Positions 23,156 through 32,900 of a stretch of DNA of 64,000 nt are shown here, in pieces (positions within the stretch are counted from its first letter, which is position 1; the number at the start of each line of letters is the position of its first letter). Where the stretch lies: assembly GCA_027490725.1 (NCBI GenBank), contig JAIXXN010000002.1, forward strand, positions 90,996 to 154,995, in the 5' to 3' direction. The position numbers and the translations under genes are program-made. Below the pieces are notes generated by a model. The model was not told the DNA's origin and did not search any database. It saw only the letters and a program-made list of their open reading frames with translations. The stretch is from Oxalobacteraceae bacterium (GTDB lineage: Bacteria; Pseudomonadota; Gammaproteobacteria; Burkholderiales; Burkholderiaceae_D).

Positions 23156-24499
23156 TCAGTCGAGACCGAGATCTTTCAGCTTGCGGTACAGCGTACGTTC
23201 ACTCAGGCCCAGGTAGGCGGCTAATTCCTTGCGCGTCCCGCTAAAACTTGCATGGACCTCCGCCAGGCTTGCCCCTGCAGCACGGGCCGGCAAGCGGGTG
23301 ATGCTGGCGGGCGCCACGGGTGTGGCGGGCAAATGTTCGACGCGAATCACGCCGTCATCCGCAAACAGACTGGCACGTTCGAGCACATTGCGCAATTGGC
23401 GAACATTGCCCGGCCAGACACAACGCTGCAATACCGCAAGTGCCGCAGCATCGACCGACAGCTTGCGTTGCGGATTTTTAATTCTTGTCAGAATGGAGTT
23501 CACCAATAACCCAATGTCTTCCGTACGTTCCCGTAAAGGGGGCAATACGATCGGGAAAGCATTGATGCGATAGAACAGATCCTGCCGGAACTCGCCGTTC
23601 GCCACCATCGCTTCCAGTGGTTTGTGGGTCGCTGCCACCAGACGGAAGTTGGCATACTGGGTTTCCACGCTTCCTACCCGCCGATAGGTGCCGGACTCGA
23701 TCAGGCGTAACAGCTTGACCTGCATTGACAGCGGCACGTCGCCAATTTCGTCCAGAAACATGGTGCCGCCTTGCGCCGTTTCCACCAGCCCGGGCTTGCG
23801 CGAACTTGCGCCGGTAAAGGCGCCCTTCTCGTGCCCGAACAGCTCACTTTCAAACAGCGTTTCCGTCAATCCGGAACAATCGACCACGACAAACGGCCCC
23901 CCCGCCCGTTCACTGTTTTCATGTACGGCACGGGCGAACAATTCCTTACCGGTGCCAGACTCGCCCAGCAGTAGTACCGGCAACATGGATGGCGCGACAC
24001 GGCGCAGAGCCCCCAGCGCCTGGTTGAACGCCGGCGATCGCCCCACCAGGCCTTCGCCGCTAGGCCGCGCCGAAGCACTGCGTACCACTTCAAGTCGCTC
24101 GACGTAAGCGGTAATCGCTCCGGCGTCGTCAAAGATGGGACGCAGTTCGACGGCCACATGTTCAGGTCCACGCGGCGTATGGTGTATATGCAAAATACGA
24201 TCGGGCCCGCGAAGCTCCTGTGCCCGCTTCATCGGACAATGTTCTCCGGCCTGATCACAGGGCACATCGTAATGATGCGAAACCCGGTAACACTTATGGC
24301 CAATAATCGCCTGATCGACATTGCCGAACTGTCGCTGGTAGGCAATGTTCGCGGCAAGGATGTTGTAATCAGGGTCCAGCACGATCATCGGCTGGGCTTC
24401 GTGCTCGAGAAACGAAATCAGGGATTGCACCGCTGGCCCAGAAGGTGTCTGTGGCGACAATGTAACGGGTGCGGTAACGGCTGCGGTAGGCATATTCAC
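23156..24499 (-). CDS. fisR: FisR-type sigma-54-dependent sulfane-sulfur regulator
   Basis: A 447-aa enhancer-binding protein. A PAS-like sensor (about 25-140) contains Cys70, Cys81 and Cys88, spaced C-x10-C-x6-C. This is the spacing I recall for the three cysteines with which Cupriavidus FisR senses sulfane sulfur. An AAA+ domain follows with GESGTGKE and the sigma-54-contact motif GAFTGA. A Fis-type HTH ends the protein ([25 protein letters not shown]). It diverges from pdo-sqr and lies just upstream of the cyd operon on the same strand. Known FisR activates pdo/sqr genes; control of cyd is an inference from sites and promoter. Confidence 0.85.
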   Translation of the reverse strand: MNMPTAAVTAPVTLSPQTPSGPAVQSLISFLEHEAQPMIVLDPDYNILAANIAYQRQFGNVDQAIIGHKCYRVSHHYDVPCDQAGEHCPMKRAQELRGPDRILHIHHTPRGPEHVAVELRPIFDDAGAITAYVERLEVVRSASARPSGEGLVGRSPAFNQALGALRRVAPSMLPVLLLGESGTGKELFARAVHENSERAGGPFVVVDCSGLTETLFESELFGHEKGAFTGASSRKPGLVETAQGGTMFLDEIGDVPLSMQVKLLRLIESGTYRRVGSVETQYANFRLVAATHKPLEAMVANGEFRQDLFYRINAFPIVLPPLRERTEDIGLLVNSILTRIKNPQRKLSVDAAALAVLQRCVWPGNVRQLRNVLERASLFADDGVIRVEHLPATPVAPASITRLPARAAGASLAEVHASFSGTRKELAAYLGLSERTLYRKLKDLGLD

Positions 24500-24529
24500 T
24501 CCTTATCGGTTTGCCATGCTGCCGCCAAA

Positions 24530-24566
24530 CTGCCAAACCGTCAAGTGGCAGTGCCACACACTGCCA
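24530..24566. promoter_or_regulatory. CTGCCA/GTGGCAG sites between fisR and pdo
   Basis: CTGCCA at 24530 and 24561 flank a perfect palindrome GTGGCA-G-TGCCAC (24545-24557). They lie about 95-130 bp upstream of the pdo sigma-54 promoter, a usual enhancer distance, and just upstream of the fisR start, where they could also mediate autoregulation. The motif matches the cluster at 23081-23145. Confidence 0.5.
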
Positions 24567-24659
24567 AAACTATCCATCGCACGCCACACTGCGTAGCGAC
24601 TCAACGAGCACCTTGAATAAAATCAATTACTTAGCATCAGAATATGCGATAGATCAATT

Positions 24660-24676
24660 CTGGCACAGCTTTTGCT
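24660..24676 (+). promoter_or_regulatory. Sigma-54 promoter of the pdo-sqr operon
   Basis: CTGGCACAGCTTTTGCT is a near-perfect -24/-12 element (TGGCAC-N5-TTGCT; GG and GC 10 bp apart). It lies 46 bp before the pdo ATG. An FNR-like half-perfect box TTGAATAAAATCAA sits upstream at 24613-24626. Confidence 0.8.
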
Positions 24677-24722
24677 GATATAGCAGGGAAAGCGCCAATG
24701 TGAGCGCCAAGAGGAGAATTCG

Positions 24723-25604
24723 ATGACCATTACCCCCCTGCATGTCGAAGGTTTTTTCGACGCCGCCACCAGCACCGTCAGCTATCTGGTGCTGGATCCC
24801 GCCAGCCGTGATTGCGCCCTGATCGACAGCGTGCTCGACTATGACCCCAAATCAGGTCGTACCAGCACTGCCTCGGCCGATCGCTTGATTGCGCGCGTCG
24901 CCGAGTTGGGTGCCCGGGTTGCCTGGATACTGGAGACCCATGTCCATGCCGATCATCTGACGGCCGCCCCTTACCTGAAAGACAAGCTTGGTGGCAAGAT
25001 CGGCATTGGGCAGCACATCGCGACCGTGCAGCAAGTATTCGGCAAACTCTTCAATGCCGAAGCGGCCATGGCGCGTGACGGTAGCCAGTTTGACCACCTG
25101 TTCGCCAATGACGAAGTGTTTTCCATCGGCACCCTGGCATGCCGGGCACTGCATACCCCGGGACATACCCCCGCCTGCATGACCTATGTGGTCAGCAACG
25201 ATACTCAGAGCGCTGCCTTTGTGGGTGACACACTGTTCATGCCGGACTATGGCACGGCCCGCTGCGACTTCCCCGGCGGCGACGCCCGAATCCTGTTCCA
25301 TTCAATAAATAAAGTACTCAGCCTGCCGGAAGACACTGTGCTCTACATGTGTCATGACTACCAGCCGGGTGGGCGCGACGTCTGTTATGTGAGCACGGTA
25401 GGCGAAGAGCGAAGCGCGAATATCCATGTACGTAACGGCATCACCGAAGAAGAATTCGTCTCGATGCGTTCCAAGCGCGATGCCACGCTGGACATGCCGA
25501 CCTTGTTACTGCCTTCGGTACAGGTGAATATGCGCGCAGGTCATTTCCCCCCACCGGAAGCCAACGGCACTTGCTATATCAAGATTCCGCTGAACGCCGT
25601 CTAA
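24723..25604 (+). CDS. pdo: Persulfide dioxygenase (metallo-beta-lactamase fold)
   Basis: A 293-aa cytoplasmic non-haem iron enzyme that oxidises glutathione persulfide to sulfite and glutathione. Metal and family motifs are visible: ETHVHADHLTAA (HxHxDH), LHTPGHTPACM, GDTLFMPDYGTARCDFPGGDA and MCHDYQPGGRD. The length and the RCDFPGGDA block fit the bacterial PDO2/Blh group. GAGGAG precedes ATG 24723. It is first in an operon with sqr (22-bp gap), under a sigma-54 promoter and beside fisR. Confidence 0.92.
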   Translation: MTITPLHVEGFFDAATSTVSYLVLDPASRDCALIDSVLDYDPKSGRTSTASADRLIARVAELGARVAWILETHVHADHLTAAPYLKDKLGGKIGIGQHIATVQQVFGKLFNAEAAMARDGSQFDHLFANDEVFSIGTLACRALHTPGHTPACMTYVVSNDTQSAAFVGDTLFMPDYGTARCDFPGGDARILFHSINKVLSLPEDTVLYMCHDYQPGGRDVCYVSTVGEERSANIHVRNGITEEEFVSMRSKRDATLDMPTLLLPSVQVNMRAGHFPPPEANGTCYIKIPLNAV

Positions 25605-25626
25605 CAATAATACCGAGGAGACCACC

Positions 25627-27297
25627 ATGGAATTACATCACCTGAGCCCGGAACTATCGGTATCCGCCCAGATCTTGCCGGGCGAGCTAGTCGAACTACG
25701 CGCCGCCGGCTTCCAGTCGCTTATCTGCAACCGGCCCGATGGCGAGGCCGGCGATCAGCCATTGTTTGCCGAAATCGAACGCGCCGCTCAGGCGCTGGGC
25801 ATGCGCACCTATTACTTGCCCGCCGTGTCGGGCAAGGTCACTGACGAGCAAGGCCTACTGTTTGCCCAGATCATGGCCGAACTGCCCAAGCCCGTCCTCG
25901 CCTATTGCCGAACGGGCATGCGCTCGACCACGATGTGGGCACTGGCCGAGGCACGCCGCCAATCATTACCGGAGATCATCGCGGTCGCGCAACGCGCCGG
26001 CTATGACATGAAAGGTGTGGTGCGGCGCATCATCAATCAGGGCCGCACCCCGCTCGATGATGCCGAAGTGAGTCACACCGTGGTCATCGTCGGCGGTGGT
26101 GCGGCCGGCATTGCAACCGCCTCCAGCCTGCTGGCGCGCGATCCGATGCTGGACGTTGCCATCATCGATCCGGCCGACGTGCACTACTACCAGCCCGGCT
26201 GGACGCTGGTGGGCGGTGGGGTATTTGATGCTGCCGACACGGCGCACACCATGGCGCGCACCATCCCGGAAGGCGTGCACTGGATTAAAGCCGCGGTGGC
26301 TGCCTTCGAGCCGGAACGCAACGCGCTGGTGCTGGATGGCTGCCGTGTCATTAAGTATCAGCAACTGGTGGTCTGCCCGGGACTGAAGCTGGACTGGCAT
26401 GCTATCGAAGGTCTGTCCGATACACTGGGACGCAACGGCGTCACCTCGAACTACCTCTATCACCTCGCGCCTTACACCTGGGAACTGGTACAGGGGCTGC
26501 GTAGCGGCCGGGCGATTTTTACCCAGCCACCGATGCCCATCAAATGCGCTGGCGCGCCGCAGAAAGCGATGTACCTCTCGGCCGATCAATGGAAGCGTGC
26601 GCAGGTGCTAGACCAGATCAACATCGAATTCTGCAGTGCTGGCGCGGTGCTGTTCGGCGTCAGCGACTACGTTCCCGCCCTGATGGAATATGTAGAAGCC
26701 TACGGGATTGATCTGAACTTCGGCAATACGCTGGTGCGGGTCGATGGTCCGGCAAAGATTGCCACCTTCCGGCGCACTGCGGCCGATGGTCGTGAAGAAT
26801 TCGTCGACCGGCCGTTTGATATGCTGCACGTGGTTCCGCCGCAGGTCGCCCCGGACTTCATCCGGGTCAGCCCGCTGGCGGATGCCGCCGGATGGCTGGA
26901 TGTCGATCCGGCCACCTTGCGCCATAAAAGCTGGAGCAATGTCTATGGTCTGGGCGATGCTGCCAATGCGCCCAACGCGAAAACAGCGGCTGCGGCCCGC
27001 AAACAAGCGCCCGTTGTCGCCCACAACCTGCTGGCCGCACTGGGTAAGCTTCAGGGCAGCGCCCAGTATGACGGTTACGGTTCCTGCCCGCTGACAGTCG
27101 AGCGGGGCAAGATCGTGCTGGCCGAGTTTACCTATGGCGGTAAAGTCGCGCCCAGCTTCCCGCGCTGGCTGATTGACGGCACCCGCCCTTCGCGACTGGC
27201 CTGGCTACTTAAAGAACGGATCCTGCCGCCTCTGTACTGGAAGGCGATGCTGAAAGGTCGCGAATGGATGGCCAAACCGGAATTGGCGGACGTATGA
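25627..27297 (+). CDS. sqr: DUF442-sulfide:quinone oxidoreductase fusion
   Basis: A 556-aa fusion. Residues about 1-140 form a DUF442 (beta-lactamase-hydrolase-like phosphatase-fold) domain with AYCRTGMRSTTMWALA, a CxxGxRS-like loop of the rhodanese/phosphatase kind. Residues about 153-556 are an SQR flavoprotein with HTVVIVGGGAAGIATA, DVHYYQPGWTLVGGG, and the redox cysteines IKCAGAPQK and YGSCPLTVERGKIVLAEF. It oxidises sulfide, passes electrons to quinone and yields persulfide for PDO. The DUF442 part may act as a sulfurtransferase linking the two. GAGGAG precedes the ATG. Confidence 0.93.
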   Translation: MELHHLSPELSVSAQILPGELVELRAAGFQSLICNRPDGEAGDQPLFAEIERAAQALGMRTYYLPAVSGKVTDEQGLLFAQIMAELPKPVLAYCRTGMRSTTMWALAEARRQSLPEIIAVAQRAGYDMKGVVRRIINQGRTPLDDAEVSHTVVIVGGGAAGIATASSLLARDPMLDVAIIDPADVHYYQPGWTLVGGGVFDAADTAHTMARTIPEGVHWIKAAVAAFEPERNALVLDGCRVIKYQQLVVCPGLKLDWHAIEGLSDTLGRNGVTSNYLYHLAPYTWELVQGLRSGRAIFTQPPMPIKCAGAPQKAMYLSADQWKRAQVLDQINIEFCSAGAVLFGVSDYVPALMEYVEAYGIDLNFGNTLVRVDGPAKIATFRRTAADGREEFVDRPFDMLHVVPPQVAPDFIRVSPLADAAGWLDVDPATLRHKSWSNVYGLGDAANAPNAKTAAAARKQAPVVAHNLLAALGKLQGSAQYDGYGSCPLTVERGKIVLAEFTYGGKVAPSFPRWLIDGTRPSRLAWLLKERILPPLYWKAMLKGREWMAKPELADV

Positions 27298-27325
27298 ACG
27301 GCCCCCATCCAATGGAGACGAGACG

Positions 27326-28126
27326 ATGACGGTGGTTGTCCTGCTGGGATTCACGGTGGGGATTATCCTCGCCTTGACGGGCGCCGGCGGCGGCATACTG
27401 GCTGTGCCGCTACTGGTGTTTGGCGCTGGATTGAGCATGGCGCAGGCCGGCCCTATCGGCTTGCTGGCCGTCGCACTGGCGGCGGCACTGGGCGCCATCA
27501 TGGGGCTGAAAAGCGGCACGGTGCGCTACAAGGCCGCCATGCTGATCGCCAGCGCAGGGATCCTCTGCTCGCCGCTCGGACTATGGTTGGCCCAGCGCAC
27601 ACCCAACCGGCCGCTGACCATCGTGTTCGCGCTGGTACTGTTGTTTGTGGCGTGGCGCGTCTACCAGCGTGCCGCTGCCACGGGCACGCCGGCAAGCGAG
27701 CACGAAAACCGGCCCGCACCGCCTTGCCGGATCGACGTTCAGCGTGGCAAGTTGAACTGGACCGCGCCGTGCGCCCGGGCACTGGCACTATCGGGGGTGG
27801 TCGCCGGTGGTTTGTCCGGCTTGCTTGGGGTTGGTGGCGGATTCGTCATGGTGCCTGCATTGCAGCGCTATACGGACCTTAGCACGCAATCGATTCTTGC
27901 TACCTCGCTGGCAGTGATAGCGCTGGTGTCCTTTTCGGGTGTTGCCGCCAGTGCCGCGACCGGCCACTTGCAATGGGCCATCGCCCTGCCCTTTTCTGCC
28001 GGTGCGCTGCTCGGCATGACTAGCGGCAGACTGGTCGCTTCCCGACTGGCGGGAGCCCACCTGCAAAAAGCATTCGCGCTGGTTTCTGCCGGGGTTGCAA
28101 TCGCCCTGTTCATCCGGGCGATGTGA
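27326..28126 (+). CDS. TSUP-family (TauE/SafE) sulfite or sulfur-anion exporter
   Basis: A 266-aa membrane protein with the duplicated TSUP pattern: GAGGGILAVPLLVFGAGLSMAQAGPIGLLAVALAAALGAIMG in the first half and GGLSGLLGVGGGFVMVPAL in the second. About eight helices. ATG 27326 follows the sqr stop by 28 bp. Next to pdo/sqr it probably exports sulfite made by PDO, or moves thiosulfate; substrate direction is inferred. Confidence 0.88.
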   Translation: MTVVVLLGFTVGIILALTGAGGGILAVPLLVFGAGLSMAQAGPIGLLAVALAAALGAIMGLKSGTVRYKAAMLIASAGILCSPLGLWLAQRTPNRPLTIVFALVLLFVAWRVYQRAAATGTPASEHENRPAPPCRIDVQRGKLNWTAPCARALALSGVVAGGLSGLLGVGGGFVMVPALQRYTDLSTQSILATSLAVIALVSFSGVAASAATGHLQWAIALPFSAGALLGMTSGRLVASRLAGAHLQKAFALVSAGVAIALFIRAM

Positions 28127-28228
28127 GAAAATCAGACGATCTACCGTGCGTCGGTGCTGCGTTGCTCTTCTACCGGCAGGCTGCACCGGGCGGGACCTGC
28201 ACCACCACCATCTCACTGGAGTTTCAGG

Positions 28229-28900
28229 ATGCCGAGTTCACACCTTCCCCCTCACGATGCTGTGCCGGCATCAGTCGCCAACCCAGCCGCTGCGATGTGG
28301 GATAGCCGCTACCAGGGTAAGGAATATTTATTTGGCACAGAGCCGAACAGTTGCTTACGCCAGCATGCTGCGCTCTGGCCTGCTGCTAGCCGCATCCTGT
28401 GCGTCGCCGATGGTGAGGGACGCAATAGCGTCTGGCTAGCACAGCAGGGCTTGCAGGTCGACGCTTTTGATGTGTCAGCAGTCGGCGTCGCAAAAGCCCG
28501 GCAACTGGCGGCGGCACACGGGATCTCGGTGCACTACGCGATCGCCGATTGTGACAGCTGGAACTGGCCAATCGCCAGCTACGATGGCATCGCTGCGATC
28601 TTCATTCAGTTCGCCGATCCGGCCATGCGGCAGCGTTTATTCTCGAATATGATGCGCGCGCTGAAACCCGGTGGTACGCTGCTCCTGCATGGCTATACGC
28701 CACAACAACTGGCGTTTGGGACCGGTGGTCCCACGGAGTTATCCCACCTGTACACCGCAGAGTTACTCACCGAGGCCTTTGCCGGTATGGAGATCCTCGC
28801 GCTGCGGGAATATCAGCAGGAGTTAAACGAAGGGAGCCGACACCAGGGCCGCTCGGCCCTGATCGATCTGATCGCCAGAAAACCAGCGGCCTCGGTATAG
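28229..28900 (+). CDS. Class I SAM-dependent methyltransferase
   Basis: A 223-aa enzyme with SAM motif I LCVADGEGRNSVWLAQQG, acidic loop VDAFDVSAVGVAKARQLA, and post-motifs ALKPGGTLLLHGYTP. The N-terminal MWDSRYQGKEYLFGTEPN is typical of TehB/thiopurine-methyltransferase-like proteins that methylate chalcogen or thiol compounds. ATG 28229 has TGGAG 7 bp upstream; an upstream in-frame start at 28154 lacks support. It sits about 100 bp after the TSUP gene. Sulfide or thiol methylation is plausible from context but not shown. Confidence 0.8.
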   Translation: MPSSHLPPHDAVPASVANPAAAMWDSRYQGKEYLFGTEPNSCLRQHAALWPAASRILCVADGEGRNSVWLAQQGLQVDAFDVSAVGVAKARQLAAAHGISVHYAIADCDSWNWPIASYDGIAAIFIQFADPAMRQRLFSNMMRALKPGGTLLLHGYTPQQLAFGTGGPTELSHLYTAELLTEAFAGMEILALREYQQELNEGSRHQGRSALIDLIARKPAASV

Positions 28901-28911
28901 CGGGGCCTTGC

Positions 28912-29208
28912 ATGGAAATTGCTGCCTGCCAGGCTGTGCTCCCGCACATCACACCTTTGCTGAAAGCCCTGTCCCATCCCTCGCGACTGCTGTTGCTGAT
29001 GCATCTGTCGCAACAGGAATACGATGTGACGACACTGGGACTGGCGGCAAACGTCCACCAGCCGACACTGTCACAACAGCTCACCATCCTGCGTCAGGCT
29101 GGCCTGATCTGCAGCCGACGCCACGGTAAGAAGATCTATTACCGGGTCGCCGAACCACAGGCCGAACGCCTGATCGGCAATCTTCAGTCGCTGTTCAAGG
29201 CACGCTAG
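28912..29208 (+). CDS. ArsR-family regulator after the PDO/SQR genes
   Basis: A 98-aa winged-helix protein (LKALSHPSRLLLLMHLSQQEYDVTTLGLAANVHQPTLSQQLTILRQAGLICSRRHGKKIYYRV). It has only two cysteines (near the N-terminus and in LICSRRHG) and lacks the alpha-2 cysteine of BigR/SqrR persulfide sensors. The signal it senses is therefore unclear. It follows the methyltransferase by 11 bp and is probably in the same operon. Confidence 0.85.
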   Translation: MEIAACQAVLPHITPLLKALSHPSRLLLLMHLSQQEYDVTTLGLAANVHQPTLSQQLTILRQAGLICSRRHGKKIYYRVAEPQAERLIGNLQSLFKAR

Positions 29209-29243
29209 GCTGTCACACGCAGTCAGGCTGCGCCGCGTGCAGT

Positions 29244-29684
29244 TCAGCTGCCATGGCCACTTGCTGACAGCGCACTATCTAGCCATTGCAGTAACTGGGG
29301 CGCCGACATTGCCCCCGAAACGCGGCTCACTTCCCTATCCCCCAGCAACAGGATAATGGTAGGAATACTGCGCACCCGGTGGCGCATACTGGCCTGTGGC
29401 GCAGCATCGCTGTCCACTTTGACAAAGCGCACGCCGGGGCGTTGCGTAGCGGCCTGCGCAAACTGCGGTGCAAAAGCCTTGCAGGGGCCGCACCAGTCAG
29501 CCCAGAAATCAAGCAGCACCGGACTCTCGCTGCGCGCCAGATAATTCGGCAACTGGGCATCACCGAGCGCTATCGGTGCAGCGGGCGCCAGCTCCGCACC
29601 ACACCGGCCACACACTGCTTGCTGCATGAGACGTTCCGCTGGCACGCGGTTGGTGGTATTGCAAGCCGGGCAGACAAAATGCAT
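29244..29684 (-). CDS. trxC: Thioredoxin 2
   Basis: A 146-aa cytoplasmic thioredoxin with the N-terminal zinc finger of TrxC (CPAC and CGRC) followed by the active site WADWCGPCKAFAPQF and the cis-Pro loop RSIPTIILLL. It reduces disulfides and can release sulfide from persulfides. ATG 29684 has AAGGAG 6 bp upstream; the longer frame to 29909 reads through the DUF2892 gene. It follows that gene by 11 bp. Confidence 0.92.
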   Translation of the reverse strand: MHFVCPACNTTNRVPAERLMQQAVCGRCGAELAPAAPIALGDAQLPNYLARSESPVLLDFWADWCGPCKAFAPQFAQAATQRPGVRFVKVDSDAAPQASMRHRVRSIPTIILLLGDREVSRVSGAMSAPQLLQWLDSALSASGHGS

Positions 29685-29695
29685 GGCGGCTCCTT

Positions 29696-29905
29696 TCAAG
29701 CGTCCGCCGGGAAACCCAGCTTGCGCAGAATGCGTTCCATCAAGCACCAGCGGGTTACGCCGCTCTGTAACAGATTGATGCCGACAAAGGCAGTGAACCA
29801 TAGCCAGTAGTCGCTCTGGAACCACGGGCTGGCGGCACTCCCCAGCGCCAGCGAGATCAGGATAAAGCTTCCCGCGATCACGCGGGTCAACTGCCATGAG
29901 GTCAT
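29696..29905 (-). CDS. DUF2892 (YgaP-type) small membrane protein
   Basis: A 69-aa protein with two hydrophobic helices and the DUF2892 ending (ILISLALGSAASPWFQ, then WLWFTAFVGINLLQSGVTRWCLMERILRKLGF). AAAGGA is 6 bp from ATG 29905. It lies between the RND transporter and trxC on the same strand, so it belongs to that operon. It differs from the DUF2892 protein at 19474. Confidence 0.85.
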   Translation of the reverse strand: MTSWQLTRVIAGSFILISLALGSAASPWFQSDYWLWFTAFVGINLLQSGVTRWCLMERILRKLGFPADA

Positions 29906-29937
29906 ACAAATCCTTTCAAAGTAGCCGCCCTGCCCGG

Positions 29938-32900
29938 TTATGGCTGGCGGTAAGTACGGTAATACAGCAAGGGAATTACCACCAGCGTCAGCACGGTGGA
30001 TACCAGAATCCCGAAAATCAGCGAGATGGCCAGGCCATTGAAAATCGGATCATCGAGAATGAAAAAAGCACCTGCCATCGCGGCCAGCGCCGTTAGCGCA
30101 ATAGGCTGGGCGCGCGTCGCGGCGGAGTGCACCACCGCCTCGCTCAATGCCACGCCTTCACGCACCTGCAGTTCGATAAAGTCCACCAGCAGAATCGAGT
30201 TACGCACAATGATGCCAGCCAGTGCGATCATGCCGATCATCGAGGTTGCCGTGAACTGGGCGCCCAGCAAAGCGTGGCCGGGCATGACACCGATGATGGT
30301 CAAGGGAATCGGCGCCATGATCACCAGCGGCGTGCGGTAGGAACCGAACTGCGCCACAACCAGCAGATAAATCAGGATCAGCCCGACGCCATAGGCCGCG
30401 CCCATGTCGCGGAAAGTTTCATAGGTAATCTGTGACTCGCCATCCCATTTCAGGGAGACGGCGCGATACGGATCACTCGGCGCGTGGATAAAAAACTCCT
30501 GCAAGCGACCACCCGCCACCTGCAGCCCGGCGATGGCACTACGCATGCTGGCCAGACCGTACAGTGGGCTGTCGAGTCCTGTCAACTGGCCCGAAGCGCC
30601 CTCTGGCACAGCCGCCATGTCGGCAAACACCATCGTCACCGGCAGCAGATCTTTATGCCAGATTGGCTGTTCCTGGCTGCTCTGGACACTGTGGACCAGT
30701 TCCGAAATCGGCAGCAAAGCCCCGTGGTTGCTACGCACTGCCAGTTGCAAGATGGCGCGCGTGTCGCCCTGGCTACTATCAGGCAAGGCCAGATGCAGTG
30801 GCACGGGATATTTCGCATGGTTATGCAGATAGGCGACGTCCTCGCCGGCCAGACCGGCGCGCAAGGTGCTCACAATCAGCGCTTGCGGCACACCAGCCAT
30901 CGCTGCCTTTTCACGATCGACCAGCAACAGCTGGCGTGGTGCGGTCGCGATATCGGTCGAATCAATGTCGACGATGCCACGCGTGTGTTCGAATACGCTG
31001 CGTACCGCGCGTGCCGCAGCCAGACGGCTGGCATCATCCGGGCCATACACTTCCGCCACCAGCGGTGCCAGCACGGGTGGTCCCGGCGGCACTTCCACCA
31101 CTTTTACCCGACCGCCATTGCGTTGCGCAATCTGCTGCAGAGCCGGACGGACGCGGGTGGCGATGGCATGGCTTTGCAGACTACGCTGATGCTTATCGAC
31201 CAGATTAACCTGGATGTCGCCCACCTCACCACCGCTGCGCAAATCGTACTGACGTACCAGACCATTAAAATTGATCGGCGCCGCCGTGCCGACATACACC
31301 TGCCAGTCCTGCACTTCCGGCACCCGTGCCAGCAGCGCCGACATTTCCTGCAGCACGCTGCTGGTACGTTCCAGCGGCGTACCGGCCGGCATGTCGAGTA
31401 TCACCTGGAATTCCGATTTATTATCGAAGGGAAGCATTTTCAGCACTACCAGTTGGCTAATCGGCAGTAGCAGCGACAAGCCGATCAGCGCCAGTATCCC
31501 CAGCCACAGCTTGATGCGGTTAGCATGGCCGCGCTGGCGGTCGAGGAAGGGACGGAACAAGCTGGCAAAGATGGGCTGCAACTTGCCCGTCAGCCCGCTA
31601 CTGCCCGCGTCGCCATGGGCTGCGCCAGGCTTGAGCAAGTGATACGCCAGCCACGGTGTCAGAACAAAAGCGATGCTCAGCGAAATCAGCATCCCCATCG
31701 ACGCATTGATGGGGATCGGGCTCATATACGGCCCCATCAGGCCGCTCACGAAGGCCATCGGCAGCAGTGCCGCGATCACGGTCAGTGTCGCCAGTATGGT
31801 CGGCCCGCCCACTTCGTCGACCGCCAGCGGAATAATCTCGCGCAGGCTGACGCCGGGCTTGAGGGCGCGGTGACGGTGGATGTTTTCCACCACCACAATC
31901 GCATCATCGACCAGAATCCCGATCGAGAAAATCAGCGCAAACAGGGATACGCGGTTCAGGGTAAATCCCCAGGCCCAGGACGCGAACAGGGTCGCGGTCA
32001 GGGTCAATGCTACCGCGATGCCGACAATGATCGCCTCGCGCCGCCCCAGCGCCAGAAACACCAGCGCCACCACCGAGGCAGTGGCGAACAGCAGCTTCTG
32101 GATCAGCTTGCGTGCTTTGTCGTTCGCCGTTTCACCGTAGTTCCGACTGACGCTGACTTCCACCGCCGCCGGCACCACCGTATTGCGCAACTCCGCCACG
32201 CGGGCTAGCACGGCTTGCGCCACATCGACGGCATTTTCGCCAGCTTTCTTGGTAATGGCGAGGGTCACGGCATCGACTTCCAGCGGCTGCTGGCTGGCGC
32301 CACGCTGGCCATACCAGACCTGCCGGCTAGCGGGCAATGCGCCATCGCGCACGACGGCCACATCGCGCAGATAGACCGGGCGGCCACCCCGCGCGGCCAC
32401 TACCAGACTTGCAACCTCGTCCGCACCGGAGAGGAAGGGGCCGGCGGCGATTTCGACCGACTGGTTATTGGCCACGGTACTACCGAGCGGCAATCCCAGA
32501 TTAGCCGACTGCAACACCGCGCGGACCTCGGCAACCGTTACGCCGGATGAACGCATCCTGCCGGCATCGAGCTCGATCCGGATCGCACGTCCAGGACCGC
32601 CGATGGTGCTGACATCGCGGGTCCCCGGCACCCGCTTGAGTTCCGCTTCCATCGCATGCGCGACCTGCTCGAGCTCGGCGCCGGTCGGTGCCGTTGCTCC
32701 ACTCTGGGCGGCACCATGCAGGGTCAGGGTGACGATCGGGACATCGTCGATGCCTTTGGTGCGAATTACCGGCTCCCCCACCCCCAACTGGGGCGGCAGC
32801 CAGTTCCGGTGCGCAGCAACCGTATCGTGCAGGCGCACGATGGCGTCATTGCGCGCTACCCCCACCTTGAACTGAATCGTCAGCATCGCCATGCCGGTGC

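Noticed and set aside
28912..29208. Calling this ArsR protein a BigR/SqrR persulfide sensor
   Set aside because: The required helix-2 cysteine is replaced (RLLLLMHLSQQEYDV), so position near pdo-sqr alone is not enough.
30484..31470. Long antisense frame inside the RND gene (328 codons)
   Set aside because: Overlaps conserved RND sequence in full and looks like a GC-bias shadow.
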